From CAYZJV01 sp049310885 (GTDB lineage Bacteria; Spirochaetota; Spirochaetia; Sphaerochaetales; Sphaerochaetaceae), in contig NZ_JBMDYO010000001.1 in NCBI RefSeq assembly GCF_049310885.1, forward strand, positions 124,001 to 188,000: DNA of 64,000 bases, read 5' to 3'. Positions 1-8,985 of the stretch are shown in pieces. The first letter of the stretch is position 1. Each line of letters opens with the position of its first letter. The notes beneath the pieces are model-generated. The model was not told where the DNA came from and ran no database searches. It was given only the letters and a program-made list of their open reading frames with translations. Both the position numbers and the translations under genes were made by a program.

Positions 1-352
1 TAGCAGCGGTAGGAAATGCAACAAATCCGGGAATCAAGGTCGCAGAACCGACAAGGAGAGCTAGTAGAGTACCCCATGCTCCAGAGTCCCTACCAATCAG
101 GGATGTGATGAATTGGGGATCCATCAATGCCAAAAGGATTCCCACAAGGAGGATCACCACAAGAAAAGCTGGTAAGATATTCTCAAGAGCTTTTGTCGCC
201 TTACGCAATGCCTGTTTCGTCTTTTTCTTATCCTTTGCAAACGATAAACCAAGTAGGCCAACCGTCAATCCATACAGAATCAATGTCCCCATAGCCACTC
301 CTAAGACAATTTTTCCCAATGTACGGTTATCGAACCGATTCGTCTGTAACAT
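1..352 (-). CDS. Permease, YraQ/DUF318-like (partial, runs off window)
   Basis: The first 117 codons of a membrane protein transcribed leftward; the rest lies outside the window. The reading starts MLQTNRFDNR, has a hydrophobic helix near residues 13-35, a basic stretch KDKKKTKQALRK, then two further helices. The segment LENILPAFLVV, then SLIGRDSG and the run LVGSATLIPGFVAFP, look like predicted permeases of the YraQ/DUF318 type (family recalled from memory; substrate unknown). An in-frame TGA lies directly before the ATG, so the start cannot be further upstream by ATG. No good Shine-Dalgarno is seen. A strong terminator separates it from the rhamnose operon, so it is a separate unit. Confidence 0.6.
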   Translation of the reverse strand, partial: MLQTNRFDNRTLGKIVLGVAMGTLILYGLTVGLLGLSFAKDKKKTKQALRKATKALENILPAFLVVILLVGILLALMDPQFITSLIGRDSGAWGTLLALLVGSATLIPGFVAFPTAA

Positions 353-367
353 TAGTCACATAACTGC

Positions 368-398
368 AAAAAAAGATCCCTGGAGATATCCAGAGATC
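368..398 (-). terminator. Rho-independent terminator after rhaM
   Basis: Read leftward, a 10-bp stem (one G-U pair) with a 4-nt loop is followed by seven Ts. It lies 33 nt past the rhaM stop and ends the rhamnose operon. Confidence 0.85.
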
Positions 399-430
399 GC
401 AAGTACATCATACACAAGATCCATTCACAC

Positions 431-742
431 TCAGTCCATGTGGAAGACTTCCTGTAATGGGATGGAAACTGGAGAAAGATCCTCATTGGTTTCCATGAGA
501 TCGGCCATGTATGCCCACCACCGTTTCACTATAACATTTGTTCCTAAATCCTGTGAGCCAGAATTGCCCTTAGTACGCTGAAAGGCGAAAAGTGATCCGC
601 TCTCCTTATGCAAATAAATTGAATAGTCATATACCCCACTCTCAGAAAGAAGGCGTTTCAACTCAGGCCAAATCTCACAATGTCTCTTCTCGTATTCGGC
701 TTCGCATCCTGGTTTCAATCTCATCATGAATGCTTGTCTCAT
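431..742 (-). CDS. rhaM: L-rhamnose mutarotase
   Basis: A 103-residue protein starting MRQAFMMRLKPG, the typical start and length of RhaM, which interconverts the alpha and beta anomers of L-rhamnose in the cytoplasm. Seen: the KRHCEIWPEL helix with the conserved His, the paired aromatic segment KRWWAYMADLM, and the C-terminal PLQEVFHMD signature. The open frame extends upstream to 859 but would overlap the permease gene, and the family start fits the ATG at 742, about 20 nt after the permease stop. It is the last gene of the rhamnose operon and supports the substrate assignment of the whole cluster. Confidence 0.92.
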   Translation of the reverse strand: MRQAFMMRLKPGCEAEYEKRHCEIWPELKRLLSESGVYDYSIYLHKESGSLFAFQRTKGNSGSQDLGTNVIVKRWWAYMADLMETNEDLSPVSIPLQEVFHMD

Positions 743-761
743 ATCTTTCACAACTTCACTC

Positions 762-1823
762 CTATGCTTTCGCTTGTTGTAAAACAGCCTCGGCCTGTTG
801 TCTTCTGAGTTTTCTCTTGTTCTTATAACTATCAAGAAGCCTTGGCAACAAAACCGCAATGATCAGCAGGGTTCCTATAACGATAGTCATGATGGTTCCA
901 GATAATTTCAACAATCCCATGCCAAATTTCAAGTAGCCTACCAGGAATGAGGCGATTACTACCCCGTACATGGTTCCTTTTCCACCAGTGATCGCCACAC
1001 CCCCAAGAACAACAAGAGTGATGACCTCAAGATCCCAGTTCAATGCGATATTCGAGCGGGCACTCAGGATTCTGCTGGTTAAAAGTATCCCAGCTATTCC
1101 GGCGAATATCCCCATCAGCGTATAGTTTATAATTCTGACCTGCTTCACCTTGATTCCTGTAAAACGGGCTGCTTCAGGACTGCTTCCTATAGCATACAGT
1201 CTCCGTCCGTAAGACGTCTTGTGGAGCACGAAGCCCATGATTACTGCAAGTATGAGATAGAGTACCAATTCGAAGGGAATTATTGTTCCTGGAATGAATT
1301 GTTGTCCGAAAAATCCGAACTCGGGCGGATATGAAGTCAGAGCCCGTTCTTCCAAAGCAGCTTGTGCTATTCCCCGATAGATCGATTGTGTAGCCAAGGT
1401 AACGGCAATAGCAGGCATATTAAATCCCGTTATCAACAACCCGTTAACCATTCCTGCTGCCGCTCCGACAGCTATACCAATGAGGATCAATCCTGGAGTT
1501 CCAACACCAGATGCACTTGCGGTTCCTACTGCATATGCACAAAGGGCGATTATGCTGGCAATGGAAATATCGATATCACCACACATAATAATGAATATCA
1601 TAGGAAGGGCCATAATAGCCTTTTCAGAAAACTGGAATGTAGCATTCATCAGATTGAAGTAATCGAGAAACCAAGGAGAAAGGTTTGAAAAGATAAGAAC
1701 CATGAGTACGAAGATGATTCCCAAAAGGAATTCCCATTTTGTGAAGAGTTCAATAAGTCGATTCTTCCAACCGAATTCCTCTATGAGTCGCGTCTTAGCG
1801 ACTAAGTCACGTTGTTCAGCCAT
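762..1823 (-). CDS. Rhamnose ABC transporter permease, second subunit
   Basis: A 353-residue RbsC/AraH-type permease (BPD_transp_2 family) with about eight to ten hydrophobic helices from residue 30 on. The segment CGDIDISIASIIAL and the later VVLGGVAITGGKGTMYGV are the usual loop signatures of sugar permeases of this family. The start is the ATG at 1823, which overlaps the last base of the preceding permease stop by one nucleotide, so translation is coupled. It pairs with the other permease and the double ATPase to import the sugar carried by the binding protein. The rhamnose assignment comes from rhaA and rhaM in the same operon; RhaP/RhaQ order is not decided. Confidence 0.85.
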   Translation of the reverse strand: MAEQRDLVAKTRLIEEFGWKNRLIELFTKWEFLLGIIFVLMVLIFSNLSPWFLDYFNLMNATFQFSEKAIMALPMIFIIMCGDIDISIASIIALCAYAVGTASASGVGTPGLILIGIAVGAAAGMVNGLLITGFNMPAIAVTLATQSIYRGIAQAALEERALTSYPPEFGFFGQQFIPGTIIPFELVLYLILAVIMGFVLHKTSYGRRLYAIGSSPEAARFTGIKVKQVRIINYTLMGIFAGIAGILLTSRILSARSNIALNWDLEVITLVVLGGVAITGGKGTMYGVVIASFLVGYLKFGMGLLKLSGTIMTIVIGTLLIIAVLLPRLLDSYKNKRKLRRQQAEAVLQQAKA

Positions 1824-2854
1824 TATCGTGCCCTCCTCTGCTCAAGGAGCTTTCGGGTCTTACGTCCATCCACGACGGTATTGATTATCAAAGCAAGGAG
1901 GACGACCATACCCTGTACTAGGGTTTGATAGAATGTTGAAAGATAGACTACGGGAAGCGCGTTGTTTAGCACGCCCAAGAAGAGTGCTCCAAGCACTACC
2001 CCAGGAATGGCTCCTGCACCTCCAGCAAAGTTGACGCCACCGAGGACACATGCTGCGACAGCCTGCATCTCAAATCCTGTAGCCATCTCATTTACAGCAG
2101 AGGCATAGCGGGCAGTCCAAAGAGAACCGGCAAAACCGAATAGTGTTCCTGAGATGACAAATACCATGAATCGGATCCTCTTCTCATTCACACCTACGAA
2201 CTTGGCAGCTGTAGCATTACCACCTATAGCGTAGATTTCCCGTCCGGACCTCGTGAATCGACTGAAATAATAGGTAGCACCGATAACAATCAATGCCATC
2301 CAGATAAGGGCGCTGATTCCCAAAAATGATTGTCTGGGAAAGCCAATAAAGTTGGTAGTCATCTCATGTGCTGTTACCCAAGTTCCTCCACTGAGCACGA
2401 AGGTAAGTCCTCTATAGACGCTCATCGTTCCCAACGTGGTAATGATAGGTGGAATTTTCCCATAGGCTACGAGAGCACCGTTGATCGATCCCATGATCGC
2501 TCCGATTCCGATTCCCAAGAGGAGGATCAGAAATACGGGTACGTGTGGATAGGCCTCATTCAACATACCGCTGGCCATACCACTGAATGCAATGATTGAA
2601 CCGACCGAGAGATCGATTCCATTGGAGAGGATGACGAAAAACTCACCGATTGCGACGATAGCCAAGATTGACATATCGTTTACGATGCGGCTGATATTCT
2701 CACCCGATAGGAATTTCGGTGAACGGATGACTATAGGTACCAAGATTACCAAAAGAAGAATTACCAGACTTGCTTCTCTACGGCCAAGCAAGCTTTTCAC
2801 CATAGAGGATGCCGAGGTAGGCTTTTGGTTTCCTGAAAAGTTGCCTCTACGCAT
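1823..2854 (-). CDS. Rhamnose ABC transporter permease, first subunit
   Basis: A 343-residue RbsC-type sugar permease with a basic N-terminus and about ten membrane helices. FVILSNGIDLSVGSIIAF matches the conserved loop of ribose/rhamnose-type permeases, and VAACVLGGVNFAGGAG is the matching C-terminal signature. Its ATG overlaps the ATPase gene end by 8 nt. It forms a heterodimeric channel with the following permease, inferred from their co-occurrence. The N-terminal 30 residues are polar and variable, as is usual for this subunit. Confidence 0.85.
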   Translation of the reverse strand: MRRGNFSGNQKPTSASSMVKSLLGRREASLVILLLVILVPIVIRSPKFLSGENISRIVNDMSILAIVAIGEFFVILSNGIDLSVGSIIAFSGMASGMLNEAYPHVPVFLILLLGIGIGAIMGSINGALVAYGKIPPIITTLGTMSVYRGLTFVLSGGTWVTAHEMTTNFIGFPRQSFLGISALIWMALIVIGATYYFSRFTRSGREIYAIGGNATAAKFVGVNEKRIRFMVFVISGTLFGFAGSLWTARYASAVNEMATGFEMQAVAACVLGGVNFAGGAGAIPGVVLGALFLGVLNNALPVVYLSTFYQTLVQGMVVLLALIINTVVDGRKTRKLLEQRRAR

Positions 2855-4358
2855 GTTTGACCTCCTTGGATTCTCCCAACGCGGCTCTCATTATCTCCTC
2901 TTCGTTGAAATGTGATCGTTCGAAGATCGCCGTGACATCCCCTTCATGCATAATCACTGCCTTGTCGGACATACCAAGAACTTCTGGCAACTCGCTAGAA
3001 ATGAGCAGTACAGCAATTCCTTTGCTTGCCATTTCAGAGACAAATTCATGGACTGCTGCCTTTGTCGCTACATCTATTCCTTTCGTTGGTTCATCAAGAA
3101 TCAGTATTCTCGGATTCGTACCTATCCATTTTGCCAATACCACCTTCTGTTGGTTTCCACCAGACAGTGTATCAGCATCCACATGCCATCCGGCTGCTCG
3201 TATCTCCATCATCTCGCCAAATTTCTTGGTAACAGCCATTTCTCGCTTTGCATTCGTAATACCAAAACGACAAAGCGAACCCAGTTGCGGCATAGTGATG
3301 TTCTTTCCAATGCTCATTGACAGGATTACTCCCTGGCGTTGACGATCTTCCGGAACGAATCCAATTCCCTGCTTCATTGCCTCATGCGGTCCTTGGGGAT
3401 TGAATGGTTTTCCATCGAGGAGAATGGTTCCATCCGAACGCTTATCGATTCCGAATATAGTTCTCATCACTTCTGTGCGTCCGGCTCCAACTAGGCCAAA
3501 AAATCCAAGTATTTCTCCCTTATGAAGACTGAAGGAGACATTCTGGAATGCTCCCAATTGGCTCAGGTTCTCTACTTTCATAATTTCTTGCGCGATATGG
3601 GACTCCTTTTTCGGGAACATATGGTCAATGCTACGCCCGATCATCATTTTTATGATATCGTCGGTAGTCGTATCCTTGACATAGCCTTCACCGATATATT
3701 GTCCATCGCGGAGCACTGTGTAGTAATCGCAAATCTCGAAGATCTCCTCGAATTTGTGTGATATGAAGATGATCGCCTTTCCCTCTTCCTTTAATTGACG
3801 CACGATCCTATAGAGATCTTCAACCTCTCGAGTCGTCAATGCACTGGTAGGTTCATCCATAATCACCACTTTGGCATTCAATGAGAGAGCTTTTGCAATC
3901 TCCACCATATGACGTTGGGCGACACTGAGATTCTTCACCAAAGTATCCGGTTCAATCGCCAATTCAAGTTGAGCTAACAATTCTTGGGTCTTGGCTTTCA
4001 TAGCCTTCCAATCCAATTTCCTTGTCTTAGGATGACGGAGATGATGCCCCATATAGATATTTTCAGTAACACTCAACTCCAAGAACATCGAAGCCTCCTG
4101 ATGGATGGCTACGATACCCGTCTGTTGGGCATCCAGTGCATTCTTGAAGCTCAGAGGCTGCCCATCCATGGTGATGGTGCCCCCCGTAGGGAAATAGACT
4201 CCGGTCAGGATTTTGACCAAAGTCGATTTCCCAGCTCCGTTCTCACCGATCAATGCATGGACTTCGCCTGCACGTACAGTAAGGTGTACGTTGTCCAATG
4301 CTTTGATTCCAGGAAAGAACTTCGTGAGATCGCGTATAGTCAACAGCGTTTCTGCCAC
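2847..4358 (-). CDS. Rhamnose ABC transporter ATP-binding protein (double ATPase)
   Basis: A 503-residue RbsA/MglA-type ATPase made of two ABC domains. The first has Walker A GENGAGKST near residue 40 and a DEPTSAL Walker B. Its signature loop reads LSVAQRHMVEIA rather than LSGGQ, as in many sugar ATPases of this class. The second has GLVGAGRTEVMR in the Walker A position (degenerate), LSGGNQQKV and LDEPTKGIDV. The start is a GTG at 4358 with GAGGAG about 8 nt upstream. It powers the two permeases encoded downstream. The gene lies after a hairpin that separates it from the binding-protein gene. Confidence 0.88.
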   Translation of the reverse strand: MAETLLTIRDLTKFFPGIKALDNVHLTVRAGEVHALIGENGAGKSTLVKILTGVYFPTGGTITMDGQPLSFKNALDAQQTGIVAIHQEASMFLELSVTENIYMGHHLRHPKTRKLDWKAMKAKTQELLAQLELAIEPDTLVKNLSVAQRHMVEIAKALSLNAKVVIMDEPTSALTTREVEDLYRIVRQLKEEGKAIIFISHKFEEIFEICDYYTVLRDGQYIGEGYVKDTTTDDIIKMMIGRSIDHMFPKKESHIAQEIMKVENLSQLGAFQNVSFSLHKGEILGFFGLVGAGRTEVMRTIFGIDKRSDGTILLDGKPFNPQGPHEAMKQGIGFVPEDRQRQGVILSMSIGKNITMPQLGSLCRFGITNAKREMAVTKKFGEMMEIRAAGWHVDADTLSGGNQQKVVLAKWIGTNPRILILDEPTKGIDVATKAAVHEFVSEMASKGIAVLLISSELPEVLGMSDKAVIMHEGDVTAIFERSHFNEEEIMRAALGESKEVKHA

Positions 4359-4444
4359 AGGTAATTCTCCTCTTAAATTCTCATGCCTTTACAATTCAGC
4401 ATCTGTCCATAAAGGACCCATCCTAATCTGAAGGACACTTTATG

Positions 4445-4474
4445 GACAGCCGACGCCCATTGGCGTCGGTTGTC
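4445..4474 (-). other. Intercistronic hairpin between binding-protein and ATPase genes
   Basis: A 13-bp stem with one mismatch and a 4-nt loop, GC-rich, with no T-run after it. It fits mRNA 3'-end protection or partial attenuation, giving more binding protein than membrane components. Confidence 0.7.
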
Positions 4475-4495
4475 AGTAAGTAAAAAGTTAAAAGT

Positions 4496-5509
4496 CTAGA
4501 AAATTTCTGCGTACTCTTCGATATTATCAGCATTGAAGACAAATGGTGTACCCATGACTGCAACACCCTTGTCCTCGACAGTTACCTTGCCCATTCTTCC
4601 AGCATCGAATGAAGAACCGACAGCGCCGTCAGCCTTTCCGGTGATCAATGCTTCGAGGATGTAGGTTGATGTATAGCCGAGATCGATAGGATTCCAAAGA
4701 GCCATCTGGCCAACGGTACCATCGAGGATGTATCCCTTCATCTCGGAAGGAAGTCCGAGACCAGTAACTTCTACGACACCAGATTTACCTTCGTCCTTGA
4801 CTGCCTGGGCTGTTGCGAGCAGACCTACAGTGGTCGGACAAATGATAACCTTCAAGTTGGGATACTTGTTCATGAGTGCGACAGCTTCACGGTAGCTCTT
4901 ATCGGGAGCATCGTCACCATAGACGACTTCGACAAGATCCATATCCGCATAATCAGCCTCTTTGATCTCTTCTTTCATCCAACGGATCCAAGCATTCTGG
5001 TTGGTTGCCTGGGCAGAAGCGGAAAGAACAGCGACATCACCCTTGTACTCTGCCAATTCGGCAGCGAGTTGGATCTGCTGACGTCCGATCAATTCCTCTT
5101 TTGAGGGTACGAGGTCAACAATACGTCCACCTTCGTTGATACCTGAATCGAAAGAGATGACCTTGATTCCGGCGGCCATCGCCTTCTTTGTAACAGGAAT
5201 AAGAGCATCGGCATCGTTCGCACTGATAGCAATACCATCCACACGCTGGGCGATGAGTGTCTCGATGATCTCGATCTGGCCTTCAGCTGTTGTCTGTACT
5301 GGCCCCATATAGGTGGTATTGATATTACCTAACTCGGCAGCTGCCTCTTGGCTACCCTTGAATGTAGCATCGAAGAATCCATTTCCCATGCTCTTTACCA
5401 GGATAACGATCTCATAGGTATCCTTGGCTTTGGCCTCCTGTGCGCCTTGTGCGAACACCATGGTGCTTGCCAAGACCGCGATGAGCAAAAACACAGCAAC
5501 TCTTTTCAT
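4496..5509 (-). CDS. rhaS: Rhamnose-type sugar-binding protein of ABC transporter
   Basis: A 337-residue periplasmic binding protein of the RbsB/LacI-type fold (Peripla_BP_4). Signal peptide: MKRVAVFLLIAVLAS, with likely cleavage after VFA to give a mature start QGAQEAK; no lipobox cysteine. Seen: ETLIAQRVDGIAISANDADAL and KVISFDSGI, both typical of sugar-binding proteins, and the C-terminal LALWNP-like QMALWNPIDLGY, common in RhaS/autoinducer-2-like members. The rhamnose specificity is inferred from the operon (rhaA, rhaM). The start has AAGGAG upstream. RhaS here means the transporter subunit as named in rhizobia, not the E. coli regulator. Confidence 0.85.
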   Translation of the reverse strand: MKRVAVFLLIAVLASTMVFAQGAQEAKAKDTYEIVILVKSMGNGFFDATFKGSQEAAAELGNINTTYMGPVQTTAEGQIEIIETLIAQRVDGIAISANDADALIPVTKKAMAAGIKVISFDSGINEGGRIVDLVPSKEELIGRQQIQLAAELAEYKGDVAVLSASAQATNQNAWIRWMKEEIKEADYADMDLVEVVYGDDAPDKSYREAVALMNKYPNLKVIICPTTVGLLATAQAVKDEGKSGVVEVTGLGLPSEMKGYILDGTVGQMALWNPIDLGYTSTYILEALITGKADGAVGSSFDAGRMGKVTVEDKGVAVMGTPFVFNADNIEEYAEIF

Positions 5510-5573
5510 GTGTGTACTCCTTTTCCGGTTCTTCCGGTAATTCTTATTTGTCTCCGGACCAATAATCCGGTGA

Positions 5574-6689
5574 TCAACCTTGCATTTTCGATCGATACTG
5601 TTCTACCTCCCAAGTGCGGATAAACTGTATCTGATCGTCATCCATGAAGCGAGGTCCTCCGAAACTCTCGGTAAAGACTGACACTTTCACGGTATCTATG
5701 AACAATTCCATCGCCTGTTCGCTTGTAGCAAAAGCAGCAGTTTTTTGGACTGCAATAACTTTCGCAGGAACATGGTTCACTGCTTCGTATTCTTTCATCT
5801 TCTCCACAATAACCTTATCCGGTTGCTTTTCGGTAAATACCGATTCATCGATCCAAAGCGGTTTGAAACCACTGTAGACAATGTGGTCGGGGGTATATGC
5901 CGAAGATATGGGAGTGAACGAATTCTCATCTACAAGTCGATTCGATAGTTCTCGGTTTACGACCAGAGGATACCCGTCTTTCTCTCCAAAATGGGCCTTC
6001 ATTGCTTTTTGTACAATCTCGACACGATTTTCATCGACCTTAATTTCGGTAAAGTTAGGTTTTCTGATAATTGAACGGTTCAGTTTTTCCATAATCTGGC
6101 TATAGAGCAGTTCAATCTCTTCAATAGTATCCCCTGCGACGAAGACTCCATGGTTCTGTAGGAATATAATCTTTGGAGCATGTCCGAATTGTTTCTCGTA
6201 CGATGTCTGAGCTTCCCGTACGACATTTGCGAGAATATAGCCCGGATTCACCAAAGGAATCCATAACGCCTGCTCAAACAATTTCACCATCGATTCCTTA
6301 CCACTTTGGCTACAGGTAAGACCATTTACCATAGCAGGGTGCATATGTACCACGAAGGTATAAGGGATGAGAGAGTGCAAAAGAGCCTCGACACTCGGTC
6401 TGGCACTCTCACCTTCACAGCGGGAGGCCATCATATCCTGCAATACGAGCTTTTCGCGCTCAGCTGGGTCGGAGGGGTAAGTTTTTCCCCAAATCGCATC
6501 TAATGCAGGCCGACTCATGGCTACAAAACCATCGCTCCCTATAGTGGACAAAGCATGTCCGGAGGCCTTCACATACATCACATCGTCAATCTTTTGCGAA
6601 GTGTTCCCCCCACCAAGCAACACAAAACGTGAATCGGACCCATACCGTCGGGAAACAGCTATCAATTCTGTAATATCATGTTTGGACAT
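5574..6689 (-). CDS. Class II aldolase, probable L-rhamnulose-1-phosphate aldolase
   Basis: A 371-residue zinc-dependent aldolase of the class II aldolase/adducin family. Seen: GGGNTSQKID and VKASGHAL (substrate loop) in the first 50 residues, the metal-binding HMHP near residue 115, and the second metal His in LQNHGVFVAG near 182. It is longer than E. coli RhaD (about 275 residues) and resembles the aldolase half of the fused RhaE/RhaW-type protein, but the C-terminal short-chain dehydrogenase half is absent. Its ATG overlaps the rhaA stop (TAATG). Expected products are dihydroxyacetone phosphate and L-lactaldehyde if the substrate is rhamnulose-1-phosphate. No kinase gene for that substrate is visible nearby. 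Confidence 0.78.
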   Translation of the reverse strand: MSKHDITELIAVSRRYGSDSRFVLLGGGNTSQKIDDVMYVKASGHALSTIGSDGFVAMSRPALDAIWGKTYPSDPAEREKLVLQDMMASRCEGESARPSVEALLHSLIPYTFVVHMHPAMVNGLTCSQSGKESMVKLFEQALWIPLVNPGYILANVVREAQTSYEKQFGHAPKIIFLQNHGVFVAGDTIEEIELLYSQIMEKLNRSIIRKPNFTEIKVDENRVEIVQKAMKAHFGEKDGYPLVVNRELSNRLVDENSFTPISSAYTPDHIVYSGFKPLWIDESVFTEKQPDKVIVEKMKEYEAVNHVPAKVIAVQKTAAFATSEQAMELFIDTVKVSVFTESFGGPRFMDDDQIQFIRTWEVEQYRSKMQG

Positions 6690-7945
6690 TAGATACGCTC
6701 CTTGAGTACTTCATTCTCGTATGAGGCTACTTCTTCAATAATGGCAAGATCGTCGGGTGCCGAGAATCTCTCACAATATGCTTCCCACACGGCACCGAAT
6801 GGCATGGTATGCAAAGCCTCCATGAGACCCATCTTGGCATACCCTTTACCCGTAGACTCCATGTGTAACAAGGTCTCGTGAGGTTCAAGTAGAGCAAAAA
6901 GCAAGGCTTTCCTCAAAGATCGTGCGCCGGTTGCCCAGGCACCGATTCTATTGATAGAGGCATCGAAATAATCGACCCCAATGTGAGCCTGCTCCAACTT
7001 CCCACTACGTACCAGTTCCAGGGCAACCTGTCGGACTTTGTCAGTGAAGAGTACCACATGATCACTATCCCAATGCAGGGGTCTACTCACATGAAGAAGA
7101 ATCTCATCTTGGAATAGAAGAATGGATGATAATTTGTCCGATACATCCTCCTCGACATGGAAATGTCCCATATCGACACATAACATCTTCCCACTATGGG
7201 CGGCATAATTCATATAGAACTCATGGCTTCCTACGACAAAAGCCTCGCTTCCAATACCGAAAAGTTTGGTTTCCACGGCATCTCTCATATGTTCACTTGG
7301 ATAGGAGATACTGAAAATATCATCAAGAGAATCCTTGAGAATGCGACGATACCCAATCTTGTCTACCGTGAGGTCTTTCGCACCATCGGGAATCCAGGTA
7401 TTGAGGACACAGGGAGTTCCCAACTGTTCGCCTATCCAGGCAGAAATCGCACGACAGCGTTTTGCATGCTCTATCCAAAACGCTCTCACCTTTGGATCCT
7501 TACTCGAAAGAGTATACCCTGAATCTGCCATTGGATGGCTGAAGAACGTACCATTGAAGTCGATCCCGATACCCAATTCTTTAGCCCACTCGACCCAACC
7601 TGCGAAGTGTTTCACTTCAATAGCATCGCGATCTACGAATGTATCACCGAACTCACCATAACTTGCATGCAGATTCAACCGATGAGGACCGGGAACGAGC
7701 GCATAGACTTTTTCCAAATCCTGTCTGAGCTCAGCTAGTGAACGTGCTTTGCCCGGATAATTTCCTGTCACTTGGATCCCACCCCCTGAAAGGGTGGCAC
7801 TAGGCCGCTCGAATCCACCGACATCATCTCCTTGCCAACAGTGGATGGATATGGGGATATTCGCCAGACGCGCTATCGCCATGTCGGTATCGACACCAAT
7901 GTTTTTATAAGCTTGTCGTGCCATCTCATATGATTTGGTTGCCAT
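6689..7945 (-). CDS. rhaA: L-rhamnose isomerase
   Basis: A 418-residue TIM-barrel isomerase that converts L-rhamnose to L-rhamnulose. The segment ANIPISIHCWQGDDVGGFE near residue 27 is the RhaA hallmark, followed by GGGIQVTGNYPGKA. Metal-ligand regions are seen in KLFGIGSEAFVVGSHEFYM, CVDMGHFHVEED and HVSRPLHWDSDHVV. The length matches the family. The start at 7945 has GGGAGGAG about 5 nt upstream. It is the first gene of the leftward rha operon and is divergent from an AraC-type regulator 98 nt away. Confidence 0.95.
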   Translation of the reverse strand: MATKSYEMARQAYKNIGVDTDMAIARLANIPISIHCWQGDDVGGFERPSATLSGGGIQVTGNYPGKARSLAELRQDLEKVYALVPGPHRLNLHASYGEFGDTFVDRDAIEVKHFAGWVEWAKELGIGIDFNGTFFSHPMADSGYTLSSKDPKVRAFWIEHAKRCRAISAWIGEQLGTPCVLNTWIPDGAKDLTVDKIGYRRILKDSLDDIFSISYPSEHMRDAVETKLFGIGSEAFVVGSHEFYMNYAAHSGKMLCVDMGHFHVEEDVSDKLSSILLFQDEILLHVSRPLHWDSDHVVLFTDKVRQVALELVRSGKLEQAHIGVDYFDASINRIGAWATGARSLRKALLFALLEPHETLLHMESTGKGYAKMGLMEALHTMPFGAVWEAYCERFSAPDDLAIIEEVASYENEVLKERI

Positions 7946-8005
7946 GGACTCCTCCCGTCACGTATGCATCTAGGTGTATGGTAAACTGCCTTTGGGGAAC
8001 GCGCC

Positions 8006-8034
8006 TTGACAAAATGGCCAAGTTTTAGCATTAT
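8006..8034 (+). promoter_or_regulatory. Promoter of the AraC regulator gene
   Basis: TTGACA at 8006-8011, a 17-nt spacer, and CATTAT at 8029-8034. The predicted start of transcription is at about 8041, three nucleotides before the ATG, and no Shine-Dalgarno is seen. The leftward rhaA promoter must share this 98-nt gap. Confidence 0.6.
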
Positions 8035-8043
8035 TTTATCATT

Positions 8044-8925
8044 ATGAACCTAAAACTCCTCTCTTCCGACTATTTCTACGACCCATCATTCAAACTTAAG
8101 GTCATTGAAAGGGACCCTGAACTCCCTTACCCACTCCATAGCCATGATTTCTTTGAGCTGGTGGTTATTGTTTCAGGTATTGGAACCCATTTCACGCAAA
8201 GCAACTCCTTTACATTACATCCTGGCAACGTATTCGTAATAACCCCAGGATTGGAACATGGGTATCGAGATGTTGAGAATCTACGATTGTATAATATCCT
8301 TTTCGACAACAAGATATTTGACGAGTCTTTCTACGATCTACGCAATATGCCAGGATACCATGCCATGTTGCGACTGGAACCGAGTTATCGTAACGATACA
8401 GGGATATCCACACTCATGCAGCTCACACCGGCACAATTCGCAGAAATCCTCCCCCTATTGGAGCAGATGCAAGTAGAATGCGATGCAATTGAGACCGATA
8501 TCGGAGCACAGAGTCTCTCATTTTCCTATCTGATCAGATTATTGGTAAGTCTTTTCCGGATATACTCCGAGCATCCTCGAAAAGACAATGTGACTATCAT
8601 GCGTATTGCCGATGCGCTCAGCTTCCTGGAATCCCACGTAGATCGACCGGTGAGCACCAAGGAGTTGATGGAATTGACCAATATGTCGGCTAGCACACTC
8701 AATCGCCACTTCCAGAATGCCATTGGACTCTCTCCAGTTGAGTTTCATATCCAAAGAAGGATTGAAATGGCCTGCCGCTTAATCCGTACAAGCGATCTCT
8801 CTATGGGAGAGATTTCAGAATCGACTGGTTTCAACGATGCGAACTATTTTTCCCGCCAATTCAGAAAAGTAATGGGCATGAGCCCACGACAATATAAAAG
8901 TAACCGTTCTCTCTGGTATCGCTGA
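8044..8925 (+). CDS. AraC-family regulator, probably of the rhamnose operon
   Basis: A 293-residue transcription factor with an N-terminal cupin-like sugar-sensing domain (LPYPLHSHDFFELVVIVSG, then FTLHPGNVFVITPG) and a C-terminal pair of helix-turn-helix motifs from about residue 195. The final SESTGFNDANYFSRQFRKV and MSPRQYK match the AraC signature. It is divergent from rhaA, so it is likely the rhamnose-responsive activator, comparable in role to E. coli RhaS/RhaR; this is inference. The predicted mRNA begins next to the ATG, so translation may be leaderless. Confidence 0.88.
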   Translation: MNLKLLSSDYFYDPSFKLKVIERDPELPYPLHSHDFFELVVIVSGIGTHFTQSNSFTLHPGNVFVITPGLEHGYRDVENLRLYNILFDNKIFDESFYDLRNMPGYHAMLRLEPSYRNDTGISTLMQLTPAQFAEILPLLEQMQVECDAIETDIGAQSLSFSYLIRLLVSLFRIYSEHPRKDNVTIMRIADALSFLESHVDRPVSTKELMELTNMSASTLNRHFQNAIGLSPVEFHIQRRIEMACRLIRTSDLSMGEISESTGFNDANYFSRQFRKVMGMSPRQYKSNRSLWYR

Positions 8926-8931
8926 TCTAGC

Positions 8932-8960
8932 TTGACAGGACATTGCTTGACCGGTATCGT
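8932..8960 (+). promoter_or_regulatory. Promoter of galactokinase gene
   Basis: A perfect TTGACA (8932-8937), a 17-nt spacer and TATCGT (8955-8960) lie just after the AraC gene stop, giving galK its own start. Confidence 0.65.
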
Positions 8961-8985
8961 CCTATTGAAATACAGGGGGTGTCCT